64,000 nt of DNA from the NCBI RefSeq assembly GCF_014466955.1, contig NZ_AP023396.1, positions 3,410,001 through 3,474,000 on the forward strand. Direction: 5' to 3'. Numbering within the stretch: position 1 is the first letter of the stretch; every line of letters begins with the position of its first letter. This stretch comes from Nocardia wallacei (lineage in GTDB: Bacteria; Actinomycetota; Actinomycetes; Mycobacteriales; Mycobacteriaceae). This document shows, piece by piece, positions 20,431-28,468 of this stretch. The notes beneath the pieces were generated by a model. The model ran no database searches and had not been told where the DNA came from. It worked only from the letters and a program-made list of their open reading frames with translations. A program made the translations under genes and the position numbers.

Positions 20431-20891
20431 CCGGCGACTGGCGCCGCGTGCACGAGCACGTCGTGACGGCCTTCGCCGCGGGCTGGGATCGGTTGAGCCC
20501 TCGCGCTTTCGACGCCCTGCTCGCCGACGACGTGCGGCTCGTGCAGCCGCTGTTGCCGACCTGCACGGACAAACAGTCCTGGTGGGGGGAGGTCGAACGG
20601 TTGTCGGACCTGCTGCCCGACCTGCGCAGCGACGTCCTCAGATGGTCGGGGGAAGGGCCGGTGGTGTTCATCGAGCATCGCTTCACCGCCACGGTGGGCC
20701 GCCGCACCGTCAGCGTCCCCGCCGTCGACAGGCTGACGATCACCGAATCCGGTGTGATCACCCACCGCACAGCGTATTTCGACCCGGCGCCGCTCACGCT
20801 GGCGGTACTGCGCCACCCGCCCGCGTGGTGGCGCTGGTGGCGATCCGGTCTCGGCCCGCTGCTGGGCAGAAGGAGGTTACTCGACCGATGA
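20427..20891 (+). CDS. SnoaL/NTF2-like protein
   Basis: A 154-residue protein with the NTF2-like cone fold pattern: an N-terminal helix (VVTAFAAGWDRLSPRAFDALLADDVRLVQPLL), a middle strand pair (VVFIEHRFTATVGRRTVSVPAVDRLTI) and the 'GVITHRTAYFDPAPL' end found in SnoaL-like proteins. The GTG start lacks its own clear ribosome-binding site and overlaps a short upstream ORF. The stop overlaps the alpha/beta hydrolase start by ATGA. Members are isomerases, hydratases or small-molecule binders; the reaction here cannot be told. It probably acts with the hydrolase under TetR control. Confidence 0.8.
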   Translation: MTGDWRRVHEHVVTAFAAGWDRLSPRAFDALLADDVRLVQPLLPTCTDKQSWWGEVERLSDLLPDLRSDVLRWSGEGPVVFIEHRFTATVGRRTVSVPAVDRLTITESGVITHRTAYFDPAPLTLAVLRHPPAWWRWWRSGLGPLLGRRRLLDR

Positions 20892-21787
20892 ACGACTGGC
20901 GCGACCCGGGCCTCGGCACGCCCGCCGAGGCCCGGTTGCCTTCGGGGACAGTGCGATACCACGAGCGCGGCAGTGGGCCGGTGATCGTCTTCGCACACGG
21001 TTATCTGGTCAACGCGAATCTGTGGCGCAAGGTGGTGCCGCTGCTGGCCGACGAATTCCGCTGCATCACACCGGATCTGCCGCTCGGTTCGCATCTGGTG
21101 CCGATGCGCCGCGACGCCGACCTGACGCCGCCCGGTATCGCGTGGCTGCTCGCCGACCTGCTGCGCGAACTCGATCTGCACGACGTGACCCTGTTCGGCA
21201 ACGACTCCGGCGGCGCCTACAGTCAGCTCGTGGCCGCCGACCATCCGGAACGGCTGCGCCGCCTGGTGCTGAGCTCGTGCGAGACCCCGTACGACACCTG
21301 GCCGCCGTCGCCCGGCGGATTCGGGCTGCTCAAGGCCACGGCGGCCAATCGCGTGACCTACCGCGCGCTGTATCAGGCGCTGCGGCTGCGCCGAACCTGG
21401 CGCTGGCGCAACACCTACGGCTGGCTGGCGAAGTACCCGATCGAGCGGCAGGTGATGGAGAGCTACATCGGTCCGGTGCTGCGTAGTCCGCAGATCCGGT
21501 TCGACGGCCGCAAGGCCATCGGCTCGGTCTCCGACCGGTACACCAGGGCGGCCGCCGGACGGCTCACGAACAACTCGGAGCTGCCGATCGACATGATATG
21601 GGCGAGCGCGGACCACGTGTTCCCGCTGCGCCACGCCGAGCTCTACGCTCGCGCACTGCGCACCGAGGTGCGCGCGGTCCCGGACGCTTTCACCTATGTC
21701 ACGGAGGATCAGCCCGAGCGCACCGCGGCATCGCTCGCCGCCTGCGTCCGGTCGGGCGCGACCGAGCGGCGACGAACGAACCGCTGA
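20888..21787 (+). CDS. Alpha/beta hydrolase with Asp-type nucleophile elbow
   Basis: A 299-residue alpha/beta hydrolase. The oxyanion loop is HGYLVN and the nucleophile elbow reads LFGNDSGG, which places Asp in the nucleophile position (G-N-D-S-G) as in haloalkane dehalogenases and epoxide hydrolases. The acid loop is near IDMIWASADHVFP. The usual catalytic His before 'EDQPE' is not seen: the segment reads PDAFTYVTEDQPER, with Thr where GHF is normal. Either the triad is atypical or the enzyme has lost hydrolysis. It is coupled to the SnoaL-like gene by ATGA and is probably regulated by the adjacent TetR protein. Confidence 0.88.
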   Translation: MNDWRDPGLGTPAEARLPSGTVRYHERGSGPVIVFAHGYLVNANLWRKVVPLLADEFRCITPDLPLGSHLVPMRRDADLTPPGIAWLLADLLRELDLHDVTLFGNDSGGAYSQLVAADHPERLRRLVLSSCETPYDTWPPSPGGFGLLKATAANRVTYRALYQALRLRRTWRWRNTYGWLAKYPIERQVMESYIGPVLRSPQIRFDGRKAIGSVSDRYTRAAAGRLTNNSELPIDMIWASADHVFPLRHAELYARALRTEVRAVPDAFTYVTEDQPERTAASLAACVRSGATERRRTNR

Positions 21788-22158
21788 GGAAAGGGAGTCG
21801 ACGCCCAACAAGCGCCTCTCGGCGAGTGGTCGCTCGTAGCGACTGAAAGGGGTGCGGCCCGGGGCTGTCCGGGCGCCGACAAGGGGTTCAACCGAGCGGG
21901 CGGGGGAGCTATTCCGGCGGTGCGGTGTGACGCGGCTTACGCCCGGTGACGAGGAATTCCGGAAGCGGCTTTTCGAGATGTGCTCGGATCATCGAGCGAG
22001 CGTCACCGCCATCCTCAAATAATTGTAAAGTCGCCGCTTCCGGTCTGCGGCCGTGATCGCCCGATGCTAGCTTCTGTGCGCGGATCCCGGGCACGAGTTC
22101 GGATCGCACGGACGATATTCGGTAGTTCAGCGGCTCGGCCCGCGGAGAGGGTCGGGCA
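21788..22158. other. Intergenic region with possible gene remnant
   Basis: These 371 bp hold no complete gene. On the minus strand, about 21909-22030, a protein-like tail ending ...PLPEFLVTGRKPRHTAPPE and a stop is seen, preceded by TLQLFEDGGDARSMIRAH. It resembles the last strands of class I methyltransferases, but no upstream part of such a gene is present. The region also carries an AT-rich patch (AAATAATTGTAAAG, 22016-22029). Confidence 0.3.
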
Positions 22159-23088
22159 ATGACGCGACAGCCTGTGGTGCGAATTCTCGCCGGGGTGGCC
22201 GGCCGCAGCCTGAGCATGATGGTGGGAATGGCGAGCGGGGCCGTGGATGCGCTCGCTGACCGGCGCGCCGGGTGCGGGTCGACCGGTGCGCCGCCGTTGC
22301 GGCCGATCGTCGCCGGGGTCAGCGGCGGCGCGATCGCGGCCGCGGCGATAGCGCTCGGAATGACGCGGGATCGGGCGCGGCAGATCGCGATCGCCTATCC
22401 GGAATCCGAGGTGCTGGGAGCGAGAAGTTTTCGCGCTTTCCTGGCGCGCCGCGTGTTGTATCCCGATGCTCGAATTCGCGGGCTCGCCCATGCGGTCGTC
22501 GGCGATCGCACCTTCGCCGATTTCCTGCTGCCGCCGATATCGCCGGAGCGCGAGGCGGTGTCGGCTCTGCTCGTTCCGGTCTATTCCGCGGAATTCGGCA
22601 CCCTGGTGTTGCCCCGAGACCTGCCGAAACTCGGCCTGCCGGACCTGCCGGTCGCCGACGCGCTCGTGGCCGCGACTCGGATACCGGGCGCGCTGCCCGC
22701 CGCCCCGGGCCTCGAGAACGTCTTCGACGGCGGCTGCCACCACCGCGTTCCCCACGACATCTTCGCGCCGCGGCGCGCGCTCGTGCTGGACCTCTACGGA
22801 CCGCAGCCGTACAACAGCCGGGGCGGGCTGCTCTTCCCCGTCCTGCACCCGTCGCTGCGGGCAATTCCCAACCGGCCCCGGCCTTTTCACGACACCACCC
22901 TGCGCGAGGCGACCGTCTTCGCCCATCAGCGCTACGGTGCGGCACTGCGGACACCCGGGCGATCGCCGGCGGAGCTGTTCGACTCCGGCTACGACATCGC
23001 GGCGACCTGGGTCCGTTCCCGGACCGACGCACAACTGCGGAACGTGGTCGACCCGGATGTACTCGGACTGCCGGAACCGGCCGCCTGA
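22159..23088 (+). CDS. Patatin-like phospholipase family protein
   Basis: A 309-residue protein with the Ser-Asp dyad layout of patatins: nucleophile motif GVSGGA (about residues 53-58) and the DGG motif (VFDGGCHHRVP, about 193). The glycine-rich oxyanion loop normally written GGGxRG is reduced to GVAGRS near the N-terminus, so activity is uncertain. GAGAGG lies 8 nt before the ATG. It converges on a leftward Pro-rich membrane protein gene, with 6 bp between stops. It may hydrolyse lipid acyl esters; the location is not evident because no signal peptide is clear. Confidence 0.75.
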   Translation: MTRQPVVRILAGVAGRSLSMMVGMASGAVDALADRRAGCGSTGAPPLRPIVAGVSGGAIAAAAIALGMTRDRARQIAIAYPESEVLGARSFRAFLARRVLYPDARIRGLAHAVVGDRTFADFLLPPISPEREAVSALLVPVYSAEFGTLVLPRDLPKLGLPDLPVADALVAATRIPGALPAAPGLENVFDGGCHHRVPHDIFAPRRALVLDLYGPQPYNSRGGLLFPVLHPSLRAIPNRPRPFHDTTLREATVFAHQRYGAALRTPGRSPAELFDSGYDIAATWVRSRTDAQLRNVVDPDVLGLPEPAA

Positions 23089-23094
23089 TCCGCG

Positions 23095-23706
23095 CTACAG
23101 CCCCGGACCGTTGAGGCCCTTCAGCAAACCGCAGACCTTCCACTCGCCGCTCTCCTTGACCAGGTCGTAGGTCAGGGCGTGGGTGGTGGGTTTGGCGCCG
23201 ATCTTCAGCTGCGACTCGACGGTGAAGGTGCCCTTGTCGGCGCCGTCGGGCACATCGACGCTCTTCAGCGTCGTCTTGACCTCGACCTTCGGGCTCTTGG
23301 ACGGCGTCACCGTCGTCCTGCCCGCGCTGTCGATCTTCGCCTTGTCCGCCTTACAGAGCAGGTCGCTGTTGTCCTTGCCCTCGCTCGCGCCGTCCACGAA
23401 CCGCTGGGCGACGTCTCGCGGGCTGCTGGATGTCCCGGGCAGCCCGCCGCCGGAGAACAGGAAGAATCCGCCGACCACCGCGACGAGCGCCACAACGCCC
23501 GCGCCGCCGAGGATCCAGGGCAGCGGGCTCTTGCCGCCGCCCTGCGGAGGGTAGGGATACCCGCCGTACGGCGGCGGCTGGGCGTGGCCGGGCGGCGGGC
23601 CGTAGGGCTGCTGCGGCGCACCGTAGGGCGGCGGCGTCCCGTAGGACTGTTGCGGTGGCCATCCGCCGGGCGGCATGCCGGGGTGGGGCTGGTTCGGGTC
23701 CGTCAC
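23095..23706 (-). CDS. Pro/Gly-rich single-pass membrane protein with DUF4878-like domain
   Basis: A 203-residue protein. The first 58 residues are Pro, Gly, Gln and Tyr rich (repeats of the PYG/PPP type). A transmembrane helix follows (WILGGAGVVALVAVVGGFFLF), then an extracytoplasmic domain with two Cys (LLCKADKAK and WKVCGLL) that probably form a disulfide. The 'RDVAQRFVDGASEG' and 'GEWKVCGL' segments fit small lumazine-binding or DUF4878-type envelope proteins of actinobacteria. The start is GTG with a weak ribosome-binding site. Function unknown. Confidence 0.8.
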   Translation of the reverse strand: MTDPNQPHPGMPPGGWPPQQSYGTPPPYGAPQQPYGPPPGHAQPPPYGGYPYPPQGGGKSPLPWILGGAGVVALVAVVGGFFLFSGGGLPGTSSSPRDVAQRFVDGASEGKDNSDLLCKADKAKIDSAGRTTVTPSKSPKVEVKTTLKSVDVPDGADKGTFTVESQLKIGAKPTTHALTYDLVKESGEWKVCGLLKGLNGPGL

Positions 23707-24047
23707 GGCGCCATTGAAGCACGCGAAAGACGTTGGGCGAACTCGGCGTTGGTGTTTTTACAGTCCGTTGAGGTGGCCGTCGGCGGGCACGGCGGGCCGG
23801 ATGCGATGTCGGGTTCGGTGCCGAAAGCGTCGCGCCCGCTGCTCGAATCCGGGGCGAGCGGTCTCTACGCTGGGTGGGTCGCGCCGGGCTGTCGCTGGCG
23901 GCAGGTCGGCGCCGGGTGGGATCGAGCGAGGAGTACGACCGGTGTTTCAGATAGTGGCTCGGGCGGTCATTGCCGTGGAGGTCCTGACAATGAACGGGGC
24001 GCGGCACGAGGGCAGACGAGCGGCAACCGCCGCGGCGGGCCGTGTGA
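23707..24047. other. Intergenic region between the Pro-rich protein and the response regulator
   Basis: These 341 bp separate divergent genes. An ATG at 23990, 9 nt after GGAGG, opens a 22-codon frame that ends at 24058, inside the response-regulator start. The response regulator lacks its own clear ribosome-binding site, so this short ORF may be a coupling leader. The rest is GC rich and shows no gene or strong promoter. Confidence 0.3.
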
Positions 24048-24737
24048 ATGCCGAGTGAGAGCCCGTCGGATCGGCGGGTGCGGCTGCTGATCGTCGAGGA
24101 CGACGAGGATGTCGGCGACGCCCTGGTGGAGGTGCTCACCGAGCACGGCTACCACGCCGAGCGCAAGACCCGCGGCCTCGATCTGCTTGTCGGACACCGG
24201 CATTACGATGTGGTCGTCCTCGATCTCGGGCTGCCCGACTGCGACGGCCTGCGGGTGCTGCGGCAGCTGCGTGAGGTGTCGGCGATTCCGGTGCTGATCC
24301 TCACCGCGCGGGACGACGAGCGCACGATCGTGCGCGGCCTGCGCGGCGGCGCCGACGATTATCTGGTCAAGCCGCCGCGGGTGGGCGAGTTGATCGCCCG
24401 TATCGAACTGGTCTCCCGGCGCGTGGGTGTGGCGTCGGGCCCGGAGTCGTCGGTGGTCGTCTCGGGCGACGTGCGGGTGGACCTGGCGGCGCGCGAGGTG
24501 GTGGCGGGCGGCGTGCCGGTGACGTTGACCCAGAAGGAATTCGACCTGGTCGCGGCGCTGGTGGAGCGCCCGGGTTCGGCGGTGAGCCGCGAGGTGCTGA
24601 TGGACCGGGTGTGGGGCGACGCCTTCGCCGCGGTGTCGCGGTCGCTGGACGTGCACATCTCCACCCTGCGCGGCAAACTCGCCCGGCCGGGCCTGATCAC
24701 CACGGTCCGCGGTTTCGGCTACCGCTGGGGCCGGTGA
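24048..24737 (+). CDS. OmpR/PhoB-type response regulator
   Basis: A 229-residue two-component response regulator. The receiver domain has the acidic pair (VEDDEDV), phospho-acceptor Asp (VVVLDLGLPDCDG), Thr (LILTARDD) and Lys (YLVKPPR). The C-terminal winged helix (about residues 130-229) includes LTQKEFDLVAALVERPGSAVSREVLMDRVWG and ends with TVRGFGYRWGR. All switch residues are present. The ATG at 24048 lacks a good ribosome-binding site; a GTG at 24078 is possible. The cognate kinase starts 15 bp downstream. Confidence 0.92.
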   Translation: MPSESPSDRRVRLLIVEDDEDVGDALVEVLTEHGYHAERKTRGLDLLVGHRHYDVVVLDLGLPDCDGLRVLRQLREVSAIPVLILTARDDERTIVRGLRGGADDYLVKPPRVGELIARIELVSRRVGVASGPESSVVVSGDVRVDLAAREVVAGGVPVTLTQKEFDLVAALVERPGSAVSREVLMDRVWGDAFAAVSRSLDVHISTLRGKLARPGLITTVRGFGYRWGR

Positions 24738-24752
24738 CGCGAGAGTGGGAAC

Positions 24753-26180
24753 GTGCGCAGACAGTTACTGGTGATCCTGCTGTGCTTCGCCGCGTTCGCG
24801 GTGACCGGCTTCGCGGCCCCGCTGGCGGCGACGAGTTCCACGGCCAGAACCCAGCGGCTGTGGTTCGACCGGTACGTGGACGCCGAGTGGTTCGCCGATC
24901 TGGCCGTGCACGCCATGGCGACCGGCGACCGGTCCGCCCTGGACACCGAGATGCGGCGCTACCACGACCTCTATTCCGATCGCGTCCTCGTCGTCGACGC
25001 CCGTGGCGGCGAGTTCGCCAATACCGGCGTGGACACCGCGGACGCGCGCACTGTCGCATCGCTGGCGGCGGTCCGTAGCAATCGGCACGCGGTCCAGCCG
25101 CCACATCGGTTGCGGCCGTGGGATTCCGACAGCATGCGGATCACCCATCCGATCGGGGCCGGTATGCAGGTCGGTGGCGCCGTGCTCATCGAGGCCTCCA
25201 CGGTGCGGGCCAAGCACGACATCCTCGACCGCTGGGTGCTGATCTCACTCGGGACCTGGACGGCGTTGCTGCTGTGCACCGGTGTGGCACTGGTGGTCAC
25301 CCGGTGGGTGCTGCGGCCGCTGGCGCGGCTGTCGGGAGCGGTGACCGCGCTGGCCCGGACCCTGCCGCGCCCGGCCGCGGCGGCGGCGCCCACGGTGATC
25401 ACCCGGAATTACGGCGGTCCGCCGGAGGTGCGGGAGCTGGCCGGTTCCTTCGAGGCGATGGCGCAGGCGGTGGGCGAGGCGGTGGACGCGCAGCGCCAGC
25501 TGGTGGCCGATACCGCCCATGCCATCCGGAACCCGTTGACGGCGCTGGCTATTCGGCTGGATCAGCTCGGCCGTTCGATTCCCGAGCAGGCCGTGCTGTC
25601 GTTGCGGCGGGCCGTCGCGCAGGTGGAGCGGCTGCAGGCGGTGCTGGACGGAATGCTGCGGCTGGCCGCCGCCGAGACGCCCGCGGGATTCGGTGCTGGA
25701 CAGGCGGATTCGGATTTCCCGAGCCGCTGCGAGGCGGTGCGGATCATCGACGACCGAGTCGAGTCCTGGCAGCCGGCCTGCGCGGCGGCGGGGGTGACGG
25801 TGACGTCGGTCCTGCCGCCCCGGGAGGTGGAGGTCGCGGTTCCCGAGGACGCACTGGTGCAGATTCTCGATGTGCTGCTGAGCAATTCGTGCCGATACGC
25901 GGGCGCGGGAGCTCGGGCGGAGGTGGCGTTGCGTGTGGCGGGCGACGCGGCGGTCGTCTCGGTGACCGACGACGGCGCCGGTGTCGCGCCGGACGAGCTC
26001 GACAAGCTGACCACCCGCTTCTACCGCGGCACGGCCGCCGCGGCGGGCGGGACCGGGCTCGGACTGCCGATCGCGGCCGCCTCGGCGCAGCGTCACGGCG
26101 GCGCGCTGACGGTATCGGCGGTGCACCCGCACGGCTTGCGTGCGTCGGTGCGATTGCCGCTGGGGCGCGTCGCCGACTGA
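24753..26180 (+). CDS. Two-component sensor histidine kinase
   Basis: A 475-residue membrane sensor kinase. An N-terminal helix (LLVILLCFAAFAVTGFAAPLAA), an extracytoplasmic loop of about 120 residues and a second helix (LISLGTWTALLLCTGVALVV) are followed by a HAMP-like linker. The H box (VADTAHAIRNPLTAL), N box (LLSNSCRYAG), G1 (DDGAGV) and G2 (GTGLGLPIA) are all present. The start is GTG. It is cotranscribed with the response regulator. The only neighbour on the other side is a convergent TAXI-type binding lipoprotein, which could supply its ligand signal. Confidence 0.92.
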   Translation: MRRQLLVILLCFAAFAVTGFAAPLAATSSTARTQRLWFDRYVDAEWFADLAVHAMATGDRSALDTEMRRYHDLYSDRVLVVDARGGEFANTGVDTADARTVASLAAVRSNRHAVQPPHRLRPWDSDSMRITHPIGAGMQVGGAVLIEASTVRAKHDILDRWVLISLGTWTALLLCTGVALVVTRWVLRPLARLSGAVTALARTLPRPAAAAAPTVITRNYGGPPEVRELAGSFEAMAQAVGEAVDAQRQLVADTAHAIRNPLTALAIRLDQLGRSIPEQAVLSLRRAVAQVERLQAVLDGMLRLAAAETPAGFGAGQADSDFPSRCEAVRIIDDRVESWQPACAAAGVTVTSVLPPREVEVAVPEDALVQILDVLLSNSCRYAGAGARAEVALRVAGDAAVVSVTDDGAGVAPDELDKLTTRFYRGTAAAAGGTGLGLPIAAASAQRHGGALTVSAVHPHGLRASVRLPLGRVAD

Positions 26181-26189
26181 CCGAATCGG

Positions 26190-27110
26190 TCAGCCGTGCT
26201 CGTCGCGATACTGCGCCGCGGCGGCAGGGTGTAGTGGAACGGTTCCGGTGCCGACCAGCCAGCGGCGGTTCAAGAAGTGAAATCCCAATGCCTGCGCGGG
26301 CATCAGTCCGTCGGCGCTGCGCACGAGGAGCCTGGTGATCCTCGCGACCGTCGCGTCGGGGAGTCCGGATCCGGCCAGGAGCAGGTTCGGCACGCCGATC
26401 GTGGCGAGGCCGGGGCTGCCGGGGTAGGCGTCGGCGGGTATCGCGACCCGGTCGTAGTCGTATCCGAACCGCTGCCGCAGCGCGGGGACCGCATCGCCGA
26501 GATCGATGAGCCGGGCCCGCCCGGGGATGTCCGGTCCGGGCGTCGGGATGCCGCCGCCCCACACGATCGCGTCCACGGTTCCGGTGTGCAGCATGGCCAC
26601 CGCGTCGGACAGTTCATGGTTGCCGGTCACCACATCGCGGCCGGGATCCAGGCCCGCGGTGCGCAACACGCGCTCGGCGGTCACGGCCGCGCCGGATCCC
26701 TCGACCCCCAGATCGATTCGCGCGCCGCGCAGTTCACCCACCCGCCGGATCGGGCTGTCGGCGGGCACCGCCAAGTGGATGTAGGTCTCGTAGAGCCGCC
26801 CGATCGCCCGGGTGCCGATACCGGTCGAGGTCACCGTATCGGCGAGCGACAGCGCGGCGTCGATCTCGCCGCGGGCGAGCATGTCCAGATTCGCCCGCGA
26901 TCCGTCGGTGACGATCGGCTCGATACGCACGGTGCCCTCGCGCGCCGCGGCGTGCGCGAGCAGGTGCGCGAATTCGTGGAACAGCCCGCCCGGCCGGCCG
27001 GAGCCGAGCCGGACGGACGCGATCGGGTCTCGGGCGCAGCCGGGGATCGCCAGCGCGGCGGCCAGACCGAGGAATGCCCGGCGTCGAAGCGGGGGAGCGC
27101 CGTGCCACAT
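26190..27110 (-). CDS. TAXI-family solute-binding lipoprotein
   Basis: A 306-residue exported lipoprotein. The N-terminus (RRRAFLGLAAALAIPGC) has twin-arginine-like residues and a lipobox with Cys about 25. The mature part matches TAXI (TRAP transporter-associated) periplasmic binding proteins: GLFHEFAHLLA near the start, SRANLDMLARGEIDAALSLADT, and a C-terminal LNRRWLVGTGTVPLHPAAAAQYRDE. AGGAG precedes the ATG at 27110. No TRAP membrane subunit (DctQM-type) lies nearby. The stop faces the histidine kinase stop with 9 bp between, so a role as a sensing partner of that kinase is plausible but unproven. Confidence 0.85.
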   Translation of the reverse strand: MWHGAPPLRRRAFLGLAAALAIPGCARDPIASVRLGSGRPGGLFHEFAHLLAHAAAREGTVRIEPIVTDGSRANLDMLARGEIDAALSLADTVTSTGIGTRAIGRLYETYIHLAVPADSPIRRVGELRGARIDLGVEGSGAAVTAERVLRTAGLDPGRDVVTGNHELSDAVAMLHTGTVDAIVWGGGIPTPGPDIPGRARLIDLGDAVPALRQRFGYDYDRVAIPADAYPGSPGLATIGVPNLLLAGSGLPDATVARITRLLVRSADGLMPAQALGFHFLNRRWLVGTGTVPLHPAAAAQYRDEHG

Positions 27111-27301
27111 CGATGGTGCTCCTGATCGTCCGCCTCACCCGGCCCGCTCGGCGGCCGTCGTATTCGGGTCATTGCAGCCGGATCCCGGACGCCCTGTCAA
27201 CGAGGTGCCGCCGCCGCTGGGAGCAGGCCGGGCGACCTAAGCTGTGGAACGGAGTGCGAAGTTCGAGCCGAATGGTCGGTTCACACGCGAAAGGAACGCG
27301 C

Positions 27302-27589
27302 ATGATCGCTGTCATCGCCGAGTTGATCGTCCAGGACGGGAAGGGCGCCGAGCTGGAGGCCGTCGTGGCCGATCTGGTCGGGCAGATCGAGCGCAACGAG
27401 CCGGGCAACCGGGCGTACCGGCTGGTGCGATCCCAGAGCGACCCGAACTCGTACCGGATCTTCGAGCTGTACGACGACCAGTCCGCGCTCGAGGCGCACG
27501 GCAAGTCCGAGCATTTCCGTGCCGCGGGTCAGCGGCTCGCACCGCTGCTGGCCGGCGCGCCGAAGATCGAGTACTTCGACGCAGTGTGA
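27302..27589 (+). CDS. Antibiotic biosynthesis monooxygenase (ABM) domain protein
   Basis: A 95-residue single-domain dimeric alpha-beta barrel protein. The pattern is typical: MIAVIAELIVQDGKGAELEA, then NEPGNRAYRLVRSQSDPNSYRIFELYDDQSALEAHGKSEHF, and a C-terminal strand. The ATG at 27302 has AAAGGA upstream; longer frames run through non-coding sequence. ABM proteins are cofactor-free quinone-forming oxygenases, LsrG-type isomerases or stress proteins; which applies here is not evident. Confidence 0.85.
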   Translation: MIAVIAELIVQDGKGAELEAVVADLVGQIERNEPGNRAYRLVRSQSDPNSYRIFELYDDQSALEAHGKSEHFRAAGQRLAPLLAGAPKIEYFDAV

Positions 27590-27596
27590 CCGATTT

Positions 27597-27775
27597 TCAC
27601 GCGCGCAGGCTGGGCCGGTAGACGAGTTCCTGGATATTGCCGTCGAGGGCGCGGGTCTCGATCAGCTCGAGGTCCCCGTCTTCCCGGTGATCACCGGGAA
27701 CAGCGTCACCTGGACGCGGTCGGCCAGTAGAGGTCGCCGGTCAGCGTGGTCGACACCACGGTGGCCGAAAGATTC
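27597..27775 (-). pseudogene. Decayed dihydrofolate reductase/RibD C-terminal-like gene
   Basis: Three pieces of a dihydrofolate reductase-like protein of the RibD C-terminal type are visible on the minus strand in different frames. VVSTTLTGDLYWPT (about 27731-27765) is followed by LLADRVQVTLFPVITGKTG (about 27676-27733). Then comes the proper C-terminus, DLELIETRALDGNIQELV and on to the stop at 27597-27599. The order is right, but sequence is missing between the pieces and the frame changes twice. The N-terminal half is absent. This fits a gene removed by deletions and frameshifts. Confidence 0.55.
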
Positions 27776-27857
27776 GGCTCTCCTCGCGGACGGTCCGGCC
27801 TGCGTACTCATGCAGACCGGAAGCCGCCGCGATATCTTCGCCGAGCGTTGCCGGGTG

Positions 27858-28289
27858 TCAGTTGGGCAGGTAGCAGCGGTCGGCCGGGAGTGATTCGGTG
27901 GTTCCGGCCGGGACGGAGATCTTGGCACAGGCCAGCGTGGGGTAGGAGCTGGGTGTGTCGGAGTCGGCGGGAAAGTCGGCGCAATAGGTGAGGGCGAGGT
28001 GGTCGCCTTCGGTCACCTCGCGGTCGAGGGTGAAGTCGGCGGGGGCGGGCTCGCGCGCCGAGAGCGAATTCTGTTGTTGGTCACCGTCGATCAACAGGGT
28101 GCATTGCACGGTGCCGCCGGGCAGGTCGGTGCTGATCCGGCTCAGGGTCGCGGTGACAGTGGCTCCGGACACGGTCAGGGATGCGCTGCTGGGTGGAACG
28201 ATGGTCGCCCCGGCCAGGCCCGGGACGGCGATGACGGCCGCGGATGATGATGCGACGACAAACCCTCGAAGTATGCTGCGTGCGATCAT
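27858..28289 (-). CDS. Secreted protein of unknown function
   Basis: A 143-residue protein with an N-terminal signal peptide (RGFVVASSSAAVIAVPGLAGA). The mature part is beta-rich with four Cys (QCTLL, TYCAD, LACAK, DRCYL), probably two disulfides. The ASLTVSGATVTATLSRI stretch suggests an immunoglobulin-like strand pattern. I do not recognise the family. It is divergent from the DUF574 methyltransferase gene. Confidence 0.7.
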   Translation of the reverse strand: MIARSILRGFVVASSSAAVIAVPGLAGATIVPPSSASLTVSGATVTATLSRISTDLPGGTVQCTLLIDGDQQQNSLSAREPAPADFTLDREVTEGDHLALTYCADFPADSDTPSSYPTLACAKISVPAGTTESLPADRCYLPN

Positions 28290-28468
28290 GGGCGGAATCT
28301 AGCCTGCTGCGGGCCTGAAATTTCCCACTGCTGAATACATTCCGCGTGTCGTGTGCGTGTCGTGATCATTCTGGTGCGGGTGCCGGATCGTCGGCGCGCC
28401 GTGGGGGCCCGATGCGGTATACCTCGGGGTACGGATGTTCGGATGTCAACGCACAAGGAGGCTTTGCC

